From Acidobacteria bacterium UBA6911 (lineage in GTDB: Bacteria > Acidobacteriota > UBA6911), in contig DKBB01000301.1 of assembly GCA_002451015.1 (NCBI GenBank), forward strand, positions 12,340 through 18,135: DNA of 5,796 nucleotides. The letters run 5' to 3'. The notes under the pieces are model-generated. The model had not been told where the DNA came from and did not search any database. It worked only from the letters and a program-made list of their open reading frames with translations. Below, piece by piece: positions 1-5,796 of the stretch. The position numbers and the translations under genes were made by a program. Every line of letters begins with the position of its first letter. The stretch's first letter is position 1.

Positions 1-408
1 GAGCAGTTCAAGAAATTTTACTGGCCCTCGCTTCAGAAGCTCTTTGTAGCCATGATCGAAGAGGGGCTTGTGCCGTTACCGTTCGCCGAGGGCCGATACA
101 CCAGCCGGTTGAAACTGATAACCGAAACGCCCCGGACCGGGGTGGTCTGGTATTTCGACCAGACGGACATGGCTGAAGCCAAGAATATACTGGGCAATGT
201 ATCCTGTATCGCGGGCAATGTGCCTTCATCCATCATGATGACGGGCACGAGCGGGCAGGTAAAAGAAAACTGCCGGAAATTGATCGAGACCTGCGCACCC
301 GGAGGCGGATACATCCTGGCCGGTGGGGCCAGTATCGACAAAGGGAACATAGCCAACCTGAAGGCGATGATGGAAGCGGCTTACGAGTACGGCGTCTACA
401 AGGGATAG
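1..408 (+). CDS. Uroporphyrinogen decarboxylase (URO-D) superfamily protein, C-terminal part (5' end outside window)
   Basis: The frame is open from the first base and ends at a TAG, giving the last 135 residues of a protein whose start lies outside the window. The family is recognised from the C-terminal half of the URO-D barrel: FAEGRYTSRL at about residues 28-37, WYFDQTDMAEAKNILG at 50-65, a glycine-rich CAPGGGYIL at 98-106, and the closing helix NLKAMMEAAYEYG. This pattern fits the divergent URO-D group common in anaerobic deltaproteobacteria and related to corrinoid methyltransferases (MtaA/MtbA/CmuA type), rather than housekeeping HemE. A methyl-transfer role is inference, because the part that would carry metal-binding residues is missing. 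The protein is expected to be cytoplasmic. The DUF3795 gene follows after 36 bases on the same strand, so the two are probably co-transcribed. Family assignment is fairly sure; substrate is unknown. Confidence 0.85.
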   Translation, partial: EQFKKFYWPSLQKLFVAMIEEGLVPLPFAEGRYTSRLKLITETPRTGVVWYFDQTDMAEAKNILGNVSCIAGNVPSSIMMTGTSGQVKENCRKLIETCAPGGGYILAGGASIDKGNIANLKAMMEAAYEYGVYKG

Positions 409-444
409 TCTTTTAAAATTTCCGGTTAAAGAGGGGCGACAGAC

Positions 445-1101
445 ATGGATTCCTACAGCAAAGAAAAAACAACCCGTAGAAGGTTTATGAAAGAAATTAC
501 CGGCGCAGCCGTCTGCAGCGCATGCCTTGGATTGAAAGGAAGGGCTGCACCCGCCTGGATTCCAGGTCCGAGCTCCGGGGAAGACAAAACAGCCCGAGAG
601 ACAGATAAGGGCAAAGAGCATCTAGTGGCTGTATGCGGCCTTTACTGCGGCGCCTGTCCCATGTATCTCGCCACGCAAAGCAAAGACGAGCAGAAGCTCC
701 AGGCGCTCCTGAAACAGTTTTCGACAGGTCCGATGAAACTCACGATGGAAGACATCCTGTGCGATGGCTGCCTCGGCAACGGCAGGGTCGCTTCCTTCTG
801 CCGCCGCTGCGCAATCAGGGCGTGCCCGAAGGATAAATCCAATGTGACCCTCTGCTCCGACTGCCCGGATTTCCCGTGCTCCCGTATCACGGATTTTAAT
901 AATGACGGGATGACGCACCACGCCGAAGTCCTGGATAACCTGCGACGGATCCGCGAGATCGGCATTCAAGAGTGGGCCAAATACGAAGAAGAGCGCTGGG
1001 AATGCCCCGGGTGCCGCCTCCCAATGTCCTGGTATGACGTCAAATGCTCCGGCTGCGGGGCGGCAAGATCCGGGCGCCTGTTTAAACTGGATCCAATCTG
1101 A
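445..1101 (+). CDS. Tat-exported cysteine-rich DUF3795 protein
   Basis: Protein of 218 residues. The ATG is preceded by GAGGGG (431-436) at eight bases' spacing. The N terminus has a twin-arginine motif, TTRRRFMKE (residues 9-17), then a short hydrophobic stretch (about 18-30) and an AxA-type site near 35-37. This predicts Tat export of a folded, possibly metal-loaded protein. The core starts with the DUF3795 signature CGLYCGACPMY (64-74) and continues with Cys pairs at 106/109, 119/122, 127, 137/140 and 145. A second cluster near the C terminus, C187-x2-C190 and C201-x2-C204, looks like a zinc ribbon or rubredoxin-like knuckle. Seventeen cysteines in all, 15 of them beyond the signal. DUF3795 has no firmly established function; zinc or iron-sulfur binding is inferred from cysteine spacing. 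It lies 36 bases after the URO-D gene and faces the thioesterase gene tail to tail. Family assignment is confident, function is not. Confidence 0.88.
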   Translation: MDSYSKEKTTRRRFMKEITGAAVCSACLGLKGRAAPAWIPGPSSGEDKTARETDKGKEHLVAVCGLYCGACPMYLATQSKDEQKLQALLKQFSTGPMKLTMEDILCDGCLGNGRVASFCRRCAIRACPKDKSNVTLCSDCPDFPCSRITDFNNDGMTHHAEVLDNLRRIREIGIQEWAKYEEERWECPGCRLPMSWYDVKCSGCGAARSGRLFKLDPI

Positions 1102-1141
1102 GTCGACGGCCTGCCTGGAGCCGCAATCGTTCCCCCTCACT

Positions 1142-1165
1142 TACTGGCTGGAAAGGCCGGCAGTA
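1142..1165. terminator. Possible imperfect hairpin between convergent genes
   Basis: The 64-base gap between the two convergent stop codons contains TACTGG...CCGGCAGTA, with a five-base outer stem (TACTG/CAGTA) and a shorter, interrupted inner stem around AAAGG. It sits directly after the thioesterase stop and could terminate either gene. There is no clear U-run on either side, so intrinsic termination is only a possibility. Confidence 0.25.
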
Positions 1166-1918
1166 TTACACCTGGAAGACGGCCCTGCTGAGCAGGATTT
1201 CGCCACGGCACAGGGTAAAGCCCAGGGTGACAGGGTCGCTCCTGTTGAGCCGGGTGGCAACCATGAGTTCGTCACCCGGAAGGGCGGACTTTGAGTACTC
1301 GATGTGCAGATACCGGACACGGCCGAGCCCTATACCGCCCGGACCGTACGCGCCTTCGGCGGCGGCAGCCTGCCGCGCGTCATCGTACAGCGCTGCATAG
1401 TTGGCCTGGTTCATGTGCTGCAGAAAATCGAGATCGTCGACGCGCACGCGATAGGAGCGCTTAAAAGAGCCGGGGGGCATTGCGGCGAAAACAGGCGGTT
1501 TCAGGTCAAGTTTCACAGGCGGATCGGGTTCGGCCAGATTCAGGCAGCCGGGCAATGGAGCGGGCAACCCGTGGCGGTTAAGGTAAACCGTAGTGGCAAT
1601 CCCTTCGGCCAATATTTCTCCGTCTTTAACACGATGAAAAACATGGTGGAAATCCATGCTGGTGCGACCGGTGCGTCCGATCCACAGGGATCCGCGTATT
1701 GGAGTCGCCAGGCCGATGTCTCCTGCTGTGCGCAGTGTCTGGGCAACGACCACAAAAGTATGGCCCTTCCGGAACAACGCCTTTACTTCGGTCGAACTTC
1801 TGCCGACAAATTCCCAGCGCAGGTGCTCCATGTAACGCAACAGCACATGGGGAGACACCAGGCCTTGAGCGTCCAGCTCATAGCCGCGACTGATTAAATC
1901 AATCTCAATACAGTCCAT
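1166..1918 (-). CDS. Tandem-hotdog acyl-thioester hydrolase (acyl-ACP/acyl-CoA thioesterase-like)
   Basis: Protein of 250 residues from the ATG at 1918. An in-frame ATG at 1960 would add 14 residues. Neither has a strong Shine-Dalgarno; I prefer 1918 because the first hotdog strand begins at once with CIEIDLISRGYELD. Two 4HBT-type hotdog units are visible. The first has ELDAQGLVSPHVLLRYMEHLR at about 14-34, aligning with the usual ETDAMGHVHHANYLRYFEEAR pattern. The second has DDLDFLQHMNQANYAALYDDA at about 162-182, keeping the Asp, the His-x-Asn and the NxxNY-like helix start of active 4HBT enzymes. The double-hotdog layout and length resemble bacterial acyl-ACP thioesterases (FatA/FatB-like), which release fatty acids from acyl carriers in the cytoplasm. 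The substrate cannot be read from sequence. It follows the octaheme cytochrome gene by about 78 bases on the same strand, so a shared transcript is possible although no functional link is obvious. Confidence 0.85.
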   Translation of the reverse strand: MDCIEIDLISRGYELDAQGLVSPHVLLRYMEHLRWEFVGRSSTEVKALFRKGHTFVVVAQTLRTAGDIGLATPIRGSLWIGRTGRTSMDFHHVFHRVKDGEILAEGIATTVYLNRHGLPAPLPGCLNLAEPDPPVKLDLKPPVFAAMPPGSFKRSYRVRVDDLDFLQHMNQANYAALYDDARQAAAAEGAYGPGGIGLGRVRYLHIEYSKSALPGDELMVATRLNRSDPVTLGFTLCRGEILLSRAVFQV

Positions 1919-1996
1919 GGTGCATAGAAAAAACGGGAAAGCCTTCCTCGAATAATGCATAAAGGACAGTCCGGGATTGCTCAGAACTCTGTCGTA

Positions 1997-3277
1997 TCAA
2001 CGACCGCCCACGCTACCGGTGCCGCTTATATGCAGTCTTCTCAGGTTCTCTCCCAGATATTTAATTTCAGTCAGATCCCTTCTCAACTCACTCCAGCCAT
2101 ACCATAATGTGTAGTCGGGATTGGAATGGAATGCCCCCTGAAAAGCACGCATTCGGTGCTGCTGAAACATTATAAAGAGCTTCTGCTCGATTGGAGTCGG
2201 GGCGTCATGGAAAGCGAGCAGGTCCGGGAAAGAAAATTCGTACGATTCAGGTTTTGAAAGAACCCCATCCTCATAAAGCCCGGCAACCACACGTATTGCT
2301 TCCGCCATCAGGTGATCGGCCTCTTTTATCATCCGATCTCCTTTCTCCAGTTCCGCCTTTACGAAATTCGAGCTGTGGCATCGATTGCATGTAGCAACCA
2401 TTTTATCCCGTTCCTTTTGCCAATCTTCCTGGGTCATACGGGCAATTTGGGCACCCTGTGCAACCAGCAGCCTGCTTGTCGTATTCCGGTCAGCATCCAA
2501 AATATTGAGCGCTTGGAGGATAGTGGACTGATCTTCAGCCCATTGCTTGTCTTCCGGCATGGGAAGCCGCACAGCCAAGAAGCCCCACGCGGTAAGGACT
2601 TCATGGTTGCCGTCCTGCATGTGGCAGGTCTGGCAGGTGGGTGCAGACACCGAATCGGGCAGAATCCCGTTCTGCTTCAGTAGATATCTCACCCCGTGTT
2701 TGGAAGTTGAATACATCTCCCACTGCGGGTGGTCGAATCCCATGTGACATGTCTGGCATGCCTGCGGCTGCCGCGCTTCCCTTGCGGAAAAGATATGCCG
2801 TGTATGGCAGGAATCGCAGGATGCCGTGCCGAATCCGGGAGAATTCTTTTTGATTAATTTGATATCGTCCTCGGTTTTTACGCCGATTTTGTGGCATCCC
2901 CCGCAGCCTTTCATTCCTTCCGTAAGAACGGAAGGCTGCCAATGCATTGTCGGCATTGCCTTCATTGCCGCCCAGGCCAGACCATGCTTTCCTTCCTTGT
3001 ACTGCTTCACACGATTTTCGTGGCAGGCCGCGCAAGTTTCCGGCGTCGGTATCCGCGCTGCCTCTAAATCATCGGCGGAACTGTGCCCCTGCCCGTGGCA
3101 TGTACCGCATCCTAAACCGATTTCACCGTGTCTGCTTATACGCCAGTCAGACACTATTCCCGGCGTGGCATACCCATGACAATCCACGCATTCCGCTTCG
3201 GCGAAACCGAAAAACGGAATCAGGATCATGAACAAGGCCGGTGCCGTAAGGTAAGCCATCATTCTTTTCATTCTCAT
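1997..3277 (-). CDS. Secreted octaheme c-type cytochrome, hydroxylamine oxidoreductase (HAO) group
   Basis: Protein of 426 residues. An Sec-type signal (basic start, hydrophobic about 6-26, AEA cleavage near 28) sends it to the periplasm. Eight CxxCH heme c sites follow: CVDCH (30), CGTCH (57), CAACH (82), CGGCH (125), CDSCH (154), CQTCH (174), CQTCH (215) and CNRCH (297). His-Gly and other isolated histidines between them (SRHGE, GKHGLAW, SKHGV) can serve as distal ligands. GKHGLAWAAMKAMPTMHWQP followed by GCGGCHKIG, and the helical tail with AFHSNPDYTLWYGW after the last heme, point to the HAO group rather than to NrfA (no CxxCK) or MccA. Family members oxidise hydroxylamine or hydrazine or, in non-crosslinked types, reduce nitrite or hydroxylamine. 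Which applies here is undecided. It is short compared with nitrifier HAO (about 550 residues), has no C-terminal membrane anchor, and no quinol-oxidising partner is encoded in the window. The start was chosen from the ribosome binding site. Confidence 0.9.
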   Translation of the reverse strand: MRMKRMMAYLTAPALFMILIPFFGFAEAECVDCHGYATPGIVSDWRISRHGEIGLGCGTCHGQGHSSADDLEAARIPTPETCAACHENRVKQYKEGKHGLAWAAMKAMPTMHWQPSVLTEGMKGCGGCHKIGVKTEDDIKLIKKNSPGFGTASCDSCHTRHIFSAREARQPQACQTCHMGFDHPQWEMYSTSKHGVRYLLKQNGILPDSVSAPTCQTCHMQDGNHEVLTAWGFLAVRLPMPEDKQWAEDQSTILQALNILDADRNTTSRLLVAQGAQIARMTQEDWQKERDKMVATCNRCHSSNFVKAELEKGDRMIKEADHLMAEAIRVVAGLYEDGVLSKPESYEFSFPDLLAFHDAPTPIEQKLFIMFQQHRMRAFQGAFHSNPDYTLWYGWSELRRDLTEIKYLGENLRRLHISGTGSVGGR

Positions 3278-3283
3278 GGCCAT

Positions 3284-3503
3284 ACTCCTTATTTATCTTA
3301 TGCAATTCTTACATGAACATCCCGACAACCGTCAGATTAAAATCCGTAAAACAAGATTTTTAACCGATGATAATTAAATTCTCTATCTGCCGCTCCGGCA
3401 TTGCAGAGCGTGTCCTTCTCAGGTGGGACGCCAAGTGATTCCTGTTTTTAACGCCTGAACTTACAGTTCTACTGATATCATAAACCGTACAGAGGGGTGG
3501 AAA
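3284..3503. promoter_or_regulatory. Divergent intergenic region between the cytochrome and RutB-like genes
   Basis: These 220 bases separate two genes read outward, so promoters for both should lie here. The part near 3350-3384 is AT-rich. Towards the RutB-like gene, TATCAT at 3476-3481 resembles a -10 box, but the CTGAAC about 15 bases upstream is a poor -35. Towards the cytochrome gene, TTGTCG (minus strand) resembles a -35 but no good -10 lies at the right distance. No sigma-54 (GG-N10-GC) or FNR-type palindrome was found. A small perfect hairpin, TGCCG-CTC-CGGCA, occupies 3388-3400. Promoter placement is therefore inferred from gene layout, not from strong motifs. Confidence 0.45.
3285..3290 (-). 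promoter_or_regulatory. Shine-Dalgarno AAGGAG that decides the cytochrome start
   Basis: On the minus strand AAGGAG is followed by TATGGCC and then ATG at 3277, an ideal seven-base spacing. The upstream in-frame ATG at 3283 is only one base from AAGGAG, too close to be used. A further ATG at 3271 is 13 bases away. The start at 3277 is therefore preferred. Confidence 0.75.
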
Positions 3504-4193
3504 ATGAAGACAAGATTCGATGCGCAGCCCGAAGCGTTGGAACTGGACCTCCGATCCGCAGCCGTTGTCGTGGTGGATATGCAGAATGCCTTTGCGGCCC
3601 CGAAAGGGGTGTTCGATCTGGCAGGTATCGATATTTCAGCCGCGGATCAAATTATCCGGACGATTCAGGACATCCTCAAAAAAAGTCGCGAGCGGGGAAT
3701 CAAAGTTGTATATCTGCAAATGGGGTATAAAAAGGACCTCAGCAATTCAGGCGGCCCCGATTCACCCAACTGGCACAAGGAATTCGCTCTGCTCCTGATG
3801 AGATCCCACCCGCAAATGCAGGATAAGCCCCTTGCAGAGGGCACCTGGAATTTTGCCATAGTGGATGCGTTGAAGCCCCGTGCGGGGGATGCGGTTGTCG
3901 GAAAATCGCGCTATAGCGGCTTTGCCGGCACAAACCTGGACTCACTCTTCCGCACTCAGGGGATTCGATATCTCTTTTTTACAGGGATGGCCACAAATGT
4001 CTGTGTAGAATCCACACTTCGGGATGCCTACTGTCTGGACTATTGGCCCATCCTGATAACGGATGCAACCATGCAGGCAGGCCCCGAGTTTTTACAACAG
4101 GCGACCGTTCAGAATGTCAGGGCCCATTTCGGCTGGACGCTGACCACACAGGAATTTCTGAAAAGTCTGACCTCTGCAAACAGCCCTATCTAG
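3504..4193 (+). CDS. RutB-like isochorismatase-fold cysteine amidohydrolase
   Basis: Protein of 229 residues, close to the usual RutB length of about 230. The ATG follows AGAGGGG (3491-3497) at good spacing. The cysteine-hydrolase triad is intact: D25 in VVVVDMQNAF, K134 in GKSRYSGF and C167 in ATNVCVESTLRDA. These fall one residue from the D24, K133 and C166 that I recall for E. coli RutB. Further RutB-like stretches are DLAGIDIS (38-45), GGPDSPNWHK (83-92), PLAEGTWN (109-116) and DATMQAGPEF. RutB hydrolyses (peroxy)ureidoacrylate, releasing carbamate, in pyrimidine-ring breakdown. No rutA or rutC-G gene is present in the window, so the native substrate may be another ureido or amide compound. 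The enzyme has no signal peptide and should be cytoplasmic. It is transcribed away from the octaheme cytochrome gene across a shared 220-base region. Family call is strong; the exact substrate is inference. Confidence 0.9.
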   Translation: MKTRFDAQPEALELDLRSAAVVVVDMQNAFAAPKGVFDLAGIDISAADQIIRTIQDILKKSRERGIKVVYLQMGYKKDLSNSGGPDSPNWHKEFALLLMRSHPQMQDKPLAEGTWNFAIVDALKPRAGDAVVGKSRYSGFAGTNLDSLFRTQGIRYLFFTGMATNVCVESTLRDAYCLDYWPILITDATMQAGPEFLQQATVQNVRAHFGWTLTTQEFLKSLTSANSPI

Positions 4194-4194
4194 C

Positions 4195-4380
4195 GTGGTG
4201 TTTCAAAAACTGATTGAACCAGCGCAGGAGAGGGGTATTTGCAGGATCGTATCTGTCTCTAACCCGCGTTTCTCAGAAGGTTTCTACTGCGGCGACGGAT
4301 CCGGGCATGTCTACTGCGCGCCCACCTGCGCCGCCTCGTGCAAGCGAAGCGACCGGAACCCTATAAGATATAAGGGCTAA
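4195..4380 (+). pseudogene. Possible remnant of an Ada-type N-terminal zinc (methylphosphotriester) domain
   Basis: The 314 bases between the RutB-like and UGSC-like genes hold no convincing intact gene. One open stretch of 61 codons begins at a GTG one base after the previous stop, with no ribosome binding site of its own. Its residues 22-59 read SNPRFSEGFYCG, GHVYCAPTCAAS and KRSDRNPIRY. The order matches the Ada N-terminal pattern of RDPRFDGRF, TGIYCRPxCPAR and KRENVRFY, including the CxxxC that supplies two of the four zinc cysteines (C41 and C45 here). The second pair (FRPCxxC) is missing before the TAA and I could not find it in the other two frames downstream. This suggests a truncated relic rather than a working domain, though a chance match or a small real protein cannot be excluded. 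The remainder (4381-4507) is AT-rich; I see nothing in it beyond a weak ATTGC/GCAAT hairpin at 4451-4464. Confidence 0.35.
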
Positions 4381-4507
4381 ATGCATTACATCATATTTTG
4401 TAAACCCGAATATTCATTGAAAATGCCTGTCGCTGTATTATCACCAGATCATTGCTGGAGCAATCAAAGATGACTGGAGTTGCCGCACCACCGCCTCTTC
4501 TCATCGC

Positions 4508-5796
4508 TCAGTATCCAACGTAGGTGGGGACAACGTTTCTGTATTTTGTCACCAGCTTGTCCCAGTTTCGCGGCAGGTCGATCTTCCTGGTGACGAAACC
4601 GTTCTCCCAGCCGCCAGCGCTCCTCAGCAGTCCGATCCAGGCTCCGGGTCCGCCCGCCACGACAATCATGAGATCGTCAATGTCGAATCCCACCGGCAAT
4701 ATTGGCGTACCCTGCCCGCCCTGGGCGGGGGGGAAAGGCGAAACCGAATTTTCCAGTATGTACTCCTTGACTCTCCTTTTCGTCCACCCTGCGTCCGCCA
4801 GAACCTTTGCGTGGGGAGGAACCACCAACAGGCAGGACATGCTGCCCGGATTCAGGCTCGCGTATGTCTCGAGGTAACCCTTGGCGTTCGTATCGCGCGG
4901 AATGGTCTGTATGTATGTGTTGGGGAGGAAAAGAGTTAATGCACTGTCGTCTTTATTGAAGCCGCGTTCCACGTGCAGAGGTTCCCAGGGGCTTTCCTCT
5001 TCATATTCTCCAAGAACCAGCGTGTATTTACCCGGGTTGCCGAAAACTCCCATATCCTCGACGCCCTTTCTTGCGCCTCCGACATTCTTGATGATCAGGC
5101 CCATGGCGCGTCCGATGGCGGCATTCGCGATATCCCCCGGGCTCAATGCGCCCGAACTGCAATTGATGTGGATATCGTTTCGTATCGGGCCGTTGACAAC
5201 AAAAAACGGCGCCCACGAGCCCGTGCTCACTCCGAAAGTGTCAAACCTGGATTTCGGATCGACAAGAGTCTGCACCGCCGCTATCAGGACCGGCATGTGG
5301 GTGGGAAGAGCGCCTGCCATGACCGCGTTGATCGCGATCTTTTCCACAGTGGCTTTCCCCAGTCGGGGTATGAGCCTGGCCACCACGTGGTCGGGCGGCA
5401 GATCCGTCCCGGTAAGCATTTCCGCTACGGCCTCCCCGGTCGGAGGAATAATGGCCAGGCCATCACCCCACCCCTTGCGGTAGAAGAACTGGTTCACTTC
5501 TTTAAGACTTCCTTTAAAGGCAATCCTTGGAGATTTGCCTGTCTGCTGTTTCGGAGATTTCTCTTCAGCAGAGAGCGGCCTGGTCAATCCATCAATCACA
5601 TCCTTCATGGCTGCAGCTACTCCCTCTTCTATCTCGGAAATGACAGTTGATTCACAGGCCACGGATTCTCCGATAATTCTGATTCCGGGCATTCCCTTGC
5701 TTGATGCAGCTGAATGGGCATCGTTGGTAAAACCATTATTAGCCAGTAACACGACCGGCTTGCCAAAGTCCTCGACGGCTATTCCGTTGTATACGA
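4508..5796 (-). CDS. UGSC-like domain fused to a large conserved domain of unknown function (5' end outside window)
   Basis: The frame is open to the right edge, so the start lies beyond the window; a GTG at 5752 is internal. The first codon fully visible gives Val, and 428 residues are seen. Residues 1 to about 82 contain VEDFGKPVVLLANNGFTND, SAASSKGMPGIR and VIDGLTRPLSAEE. I associate these with the C-terminal part of UGSC-type thiol or selenoproteins; the UGSC-like redox motif itself would lie upstream, out of sight. After a Lys/Gln/Ser-rich linker (about 78-88), a second region has GWGDGLAIIPPTGEAV, NGPIRNDIHINC (about 202-212), GDIANAAIGRA (220-230), NVGGARKG (237-244), PGKY (254-257), SPWEPLHVERGF (268-279) and VVAGGPGAWIG (378-388). 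This is a recurring conserved family whose reaction I do not know. There is no membrane segment, and it is probably cytoplasmic. It is convergent with the RutB-like gene. Being a real conserved gene is certain; the UGSC link is moderate. Confidence 0.75.
   Translation of the reverse strand, partial: VYNGIAVEDFGKPVVLLANNGFTNDAHSAASSKGMPGIRIIGESVACESTVISEIEEGVAAAMKDVIDGLTRPLSAEEKSPKQQTGKSPRIAFKGSLKEVNQFFYRKGWGDGLAIIPPTGEAVAEMLTGTDLPPDHVVARLIPRLGKATVEKIAINAVMAGALPTHMPVLIAAVQTLVDPKSRFDTFGVSTGSWAPFFVVNGPIRNDIHINCSSGALSPGDIANAAIGRAMGLIIKNVGGARKGVEDMGVFGNPGKYTLVLGEYEEESPWEPLHVERGFNKDDSALTLFLPNTYIQTIPRDTNAKGYLETYASLNPGSMSCLLVVPPHAKVLADAGWTKRRVKEYILENSVSPFPPAQGGQGTPILPVGFDIDDLMIVVAGGPGAWIGLLRSAGGWENGFVTRKIDLPRNWDKLVTKYRNVVPTYVGY

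Noticed and set aside
1..408. Housekeeping HemE
   Set aside because: The C-terminal motifs fit the divergent URO-D/methyltransferase-like group better than HemE, and no heme-biosynthesis gene lies beside it. The fragment is too short for a final decision.
1304..1897. A long plus-strand open frame (197 codons) opposite the thioesterase gene
   Set aside because: Its translation shows no family pattern, whereas the minus-strand reading has two clear hotdog units. It is an antisense shadow in GC-rich coding DNA.
1997..3277. Pentaheme nitrite reductase NrfA or octaheme sulfite reductase MccA
   Set aside because: All eight sites are plain CxxCH; there is no CxxCK and no long-spaced CX15CH heme site, and the sequence between hemes follows the HAO pattern.
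3281..3283. ATG at 3283 as the cytochrome start
   Set aside because: It begins one base after the AAGGAG Shine-Dalgarno. The in-frame ATG at 3277 has the proper seven-base spacing.
4447..4469. ATTGC-TGGA-GCAAT hairpin as a terminator for the UGSC-like gene
   Set aside because: The stem is only five base pairs, is AT-rich and has no following U-run, so it is not distinguishable from chance.
4973..5650. A 225-codon plus-strand open frame opposite the UGSC-like gene
   Set aside because: It lacks recognisable motifs or a ribosome binding site, and the minus-strand protein has strong conserved blocks over the same bases.
5750..5752. GTG at 5752 as the start of the minus-strand gene
   Set aside because: The frame stays open to the window edge, and the upstream residues (NGIAVEDFGKPV) continue the domain, so the true start lies outside the window.

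Overview
The window reads as a chromosomal segment from an anaerobic deltaproteobacterium (Desulfobacterota-like, for example a sulfate-reducing or syntrophic lineage). This is inferred from gene content: a degradative-type uroporphyrinogen decarboxylase-family protein, a Tat-exported cysteine-rich DUF3795 protein, an eight-heme cytochrome c of the hydroxylamine oxidoreductase (HAO) group, and a UGSC-like protein. Base composition is moderately GC-rich. No rRNA, tRNA, CRISPR array, insertion sequence or phage gene is visible.

Layout. (1) 1-408, + strand: 3' end of a URO-D superfamily gene cut by the window edge. (2) 445-1101, +: Tat-signal, cysteine-rich DUF3795 protein, 36 bases downstream and probably co-transcribed. 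(3) 1166-1918, -: tandem-hotdog acyl-thioester hydrolase, convergent with gene 2. (4) 1997-3277, -: secreted octaheme HAO-like cytochrome, upstream of the thioesterase on the same strand. (5) 3284-3503: divergent intergenic region with the only clear start-deciding Shine-Dalgarno. (6) 3504-4193, +: RutB-like isochorismatase-fold amidohydrolase with an intact Asp-Lys-Cys triad. (7) 4194-4507: no convincing intact gene, but a short open stretch resembles the first half of an Ada N-terminal zinc domain, perhaps a remnant. (8) 4508-5796, -: a long protein entering from the right edge, with a UGSC-like N-terminal part fused to a large conserved domain of unknown function.

How the genes fit together. 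The strand pattern (+ +, - -, +, -) indicates at least four transcription units and no single pathway. The cytochrome would work in the periplasm on small nitrogen compounds or as an electron conduit, and the RutB-like enzyme would release ammonia or carbamate in the cytoplasm. Their divergent arrangement over a shared 220-base region is the only hint of a link, and it is weak. I do not see a clear new multi-gene system. The most interesting items are the compact orphan octaheme cytochrome, the Tat-exported DUF3795 protein, the UGSC-like fusion and the possible Ada remnant.
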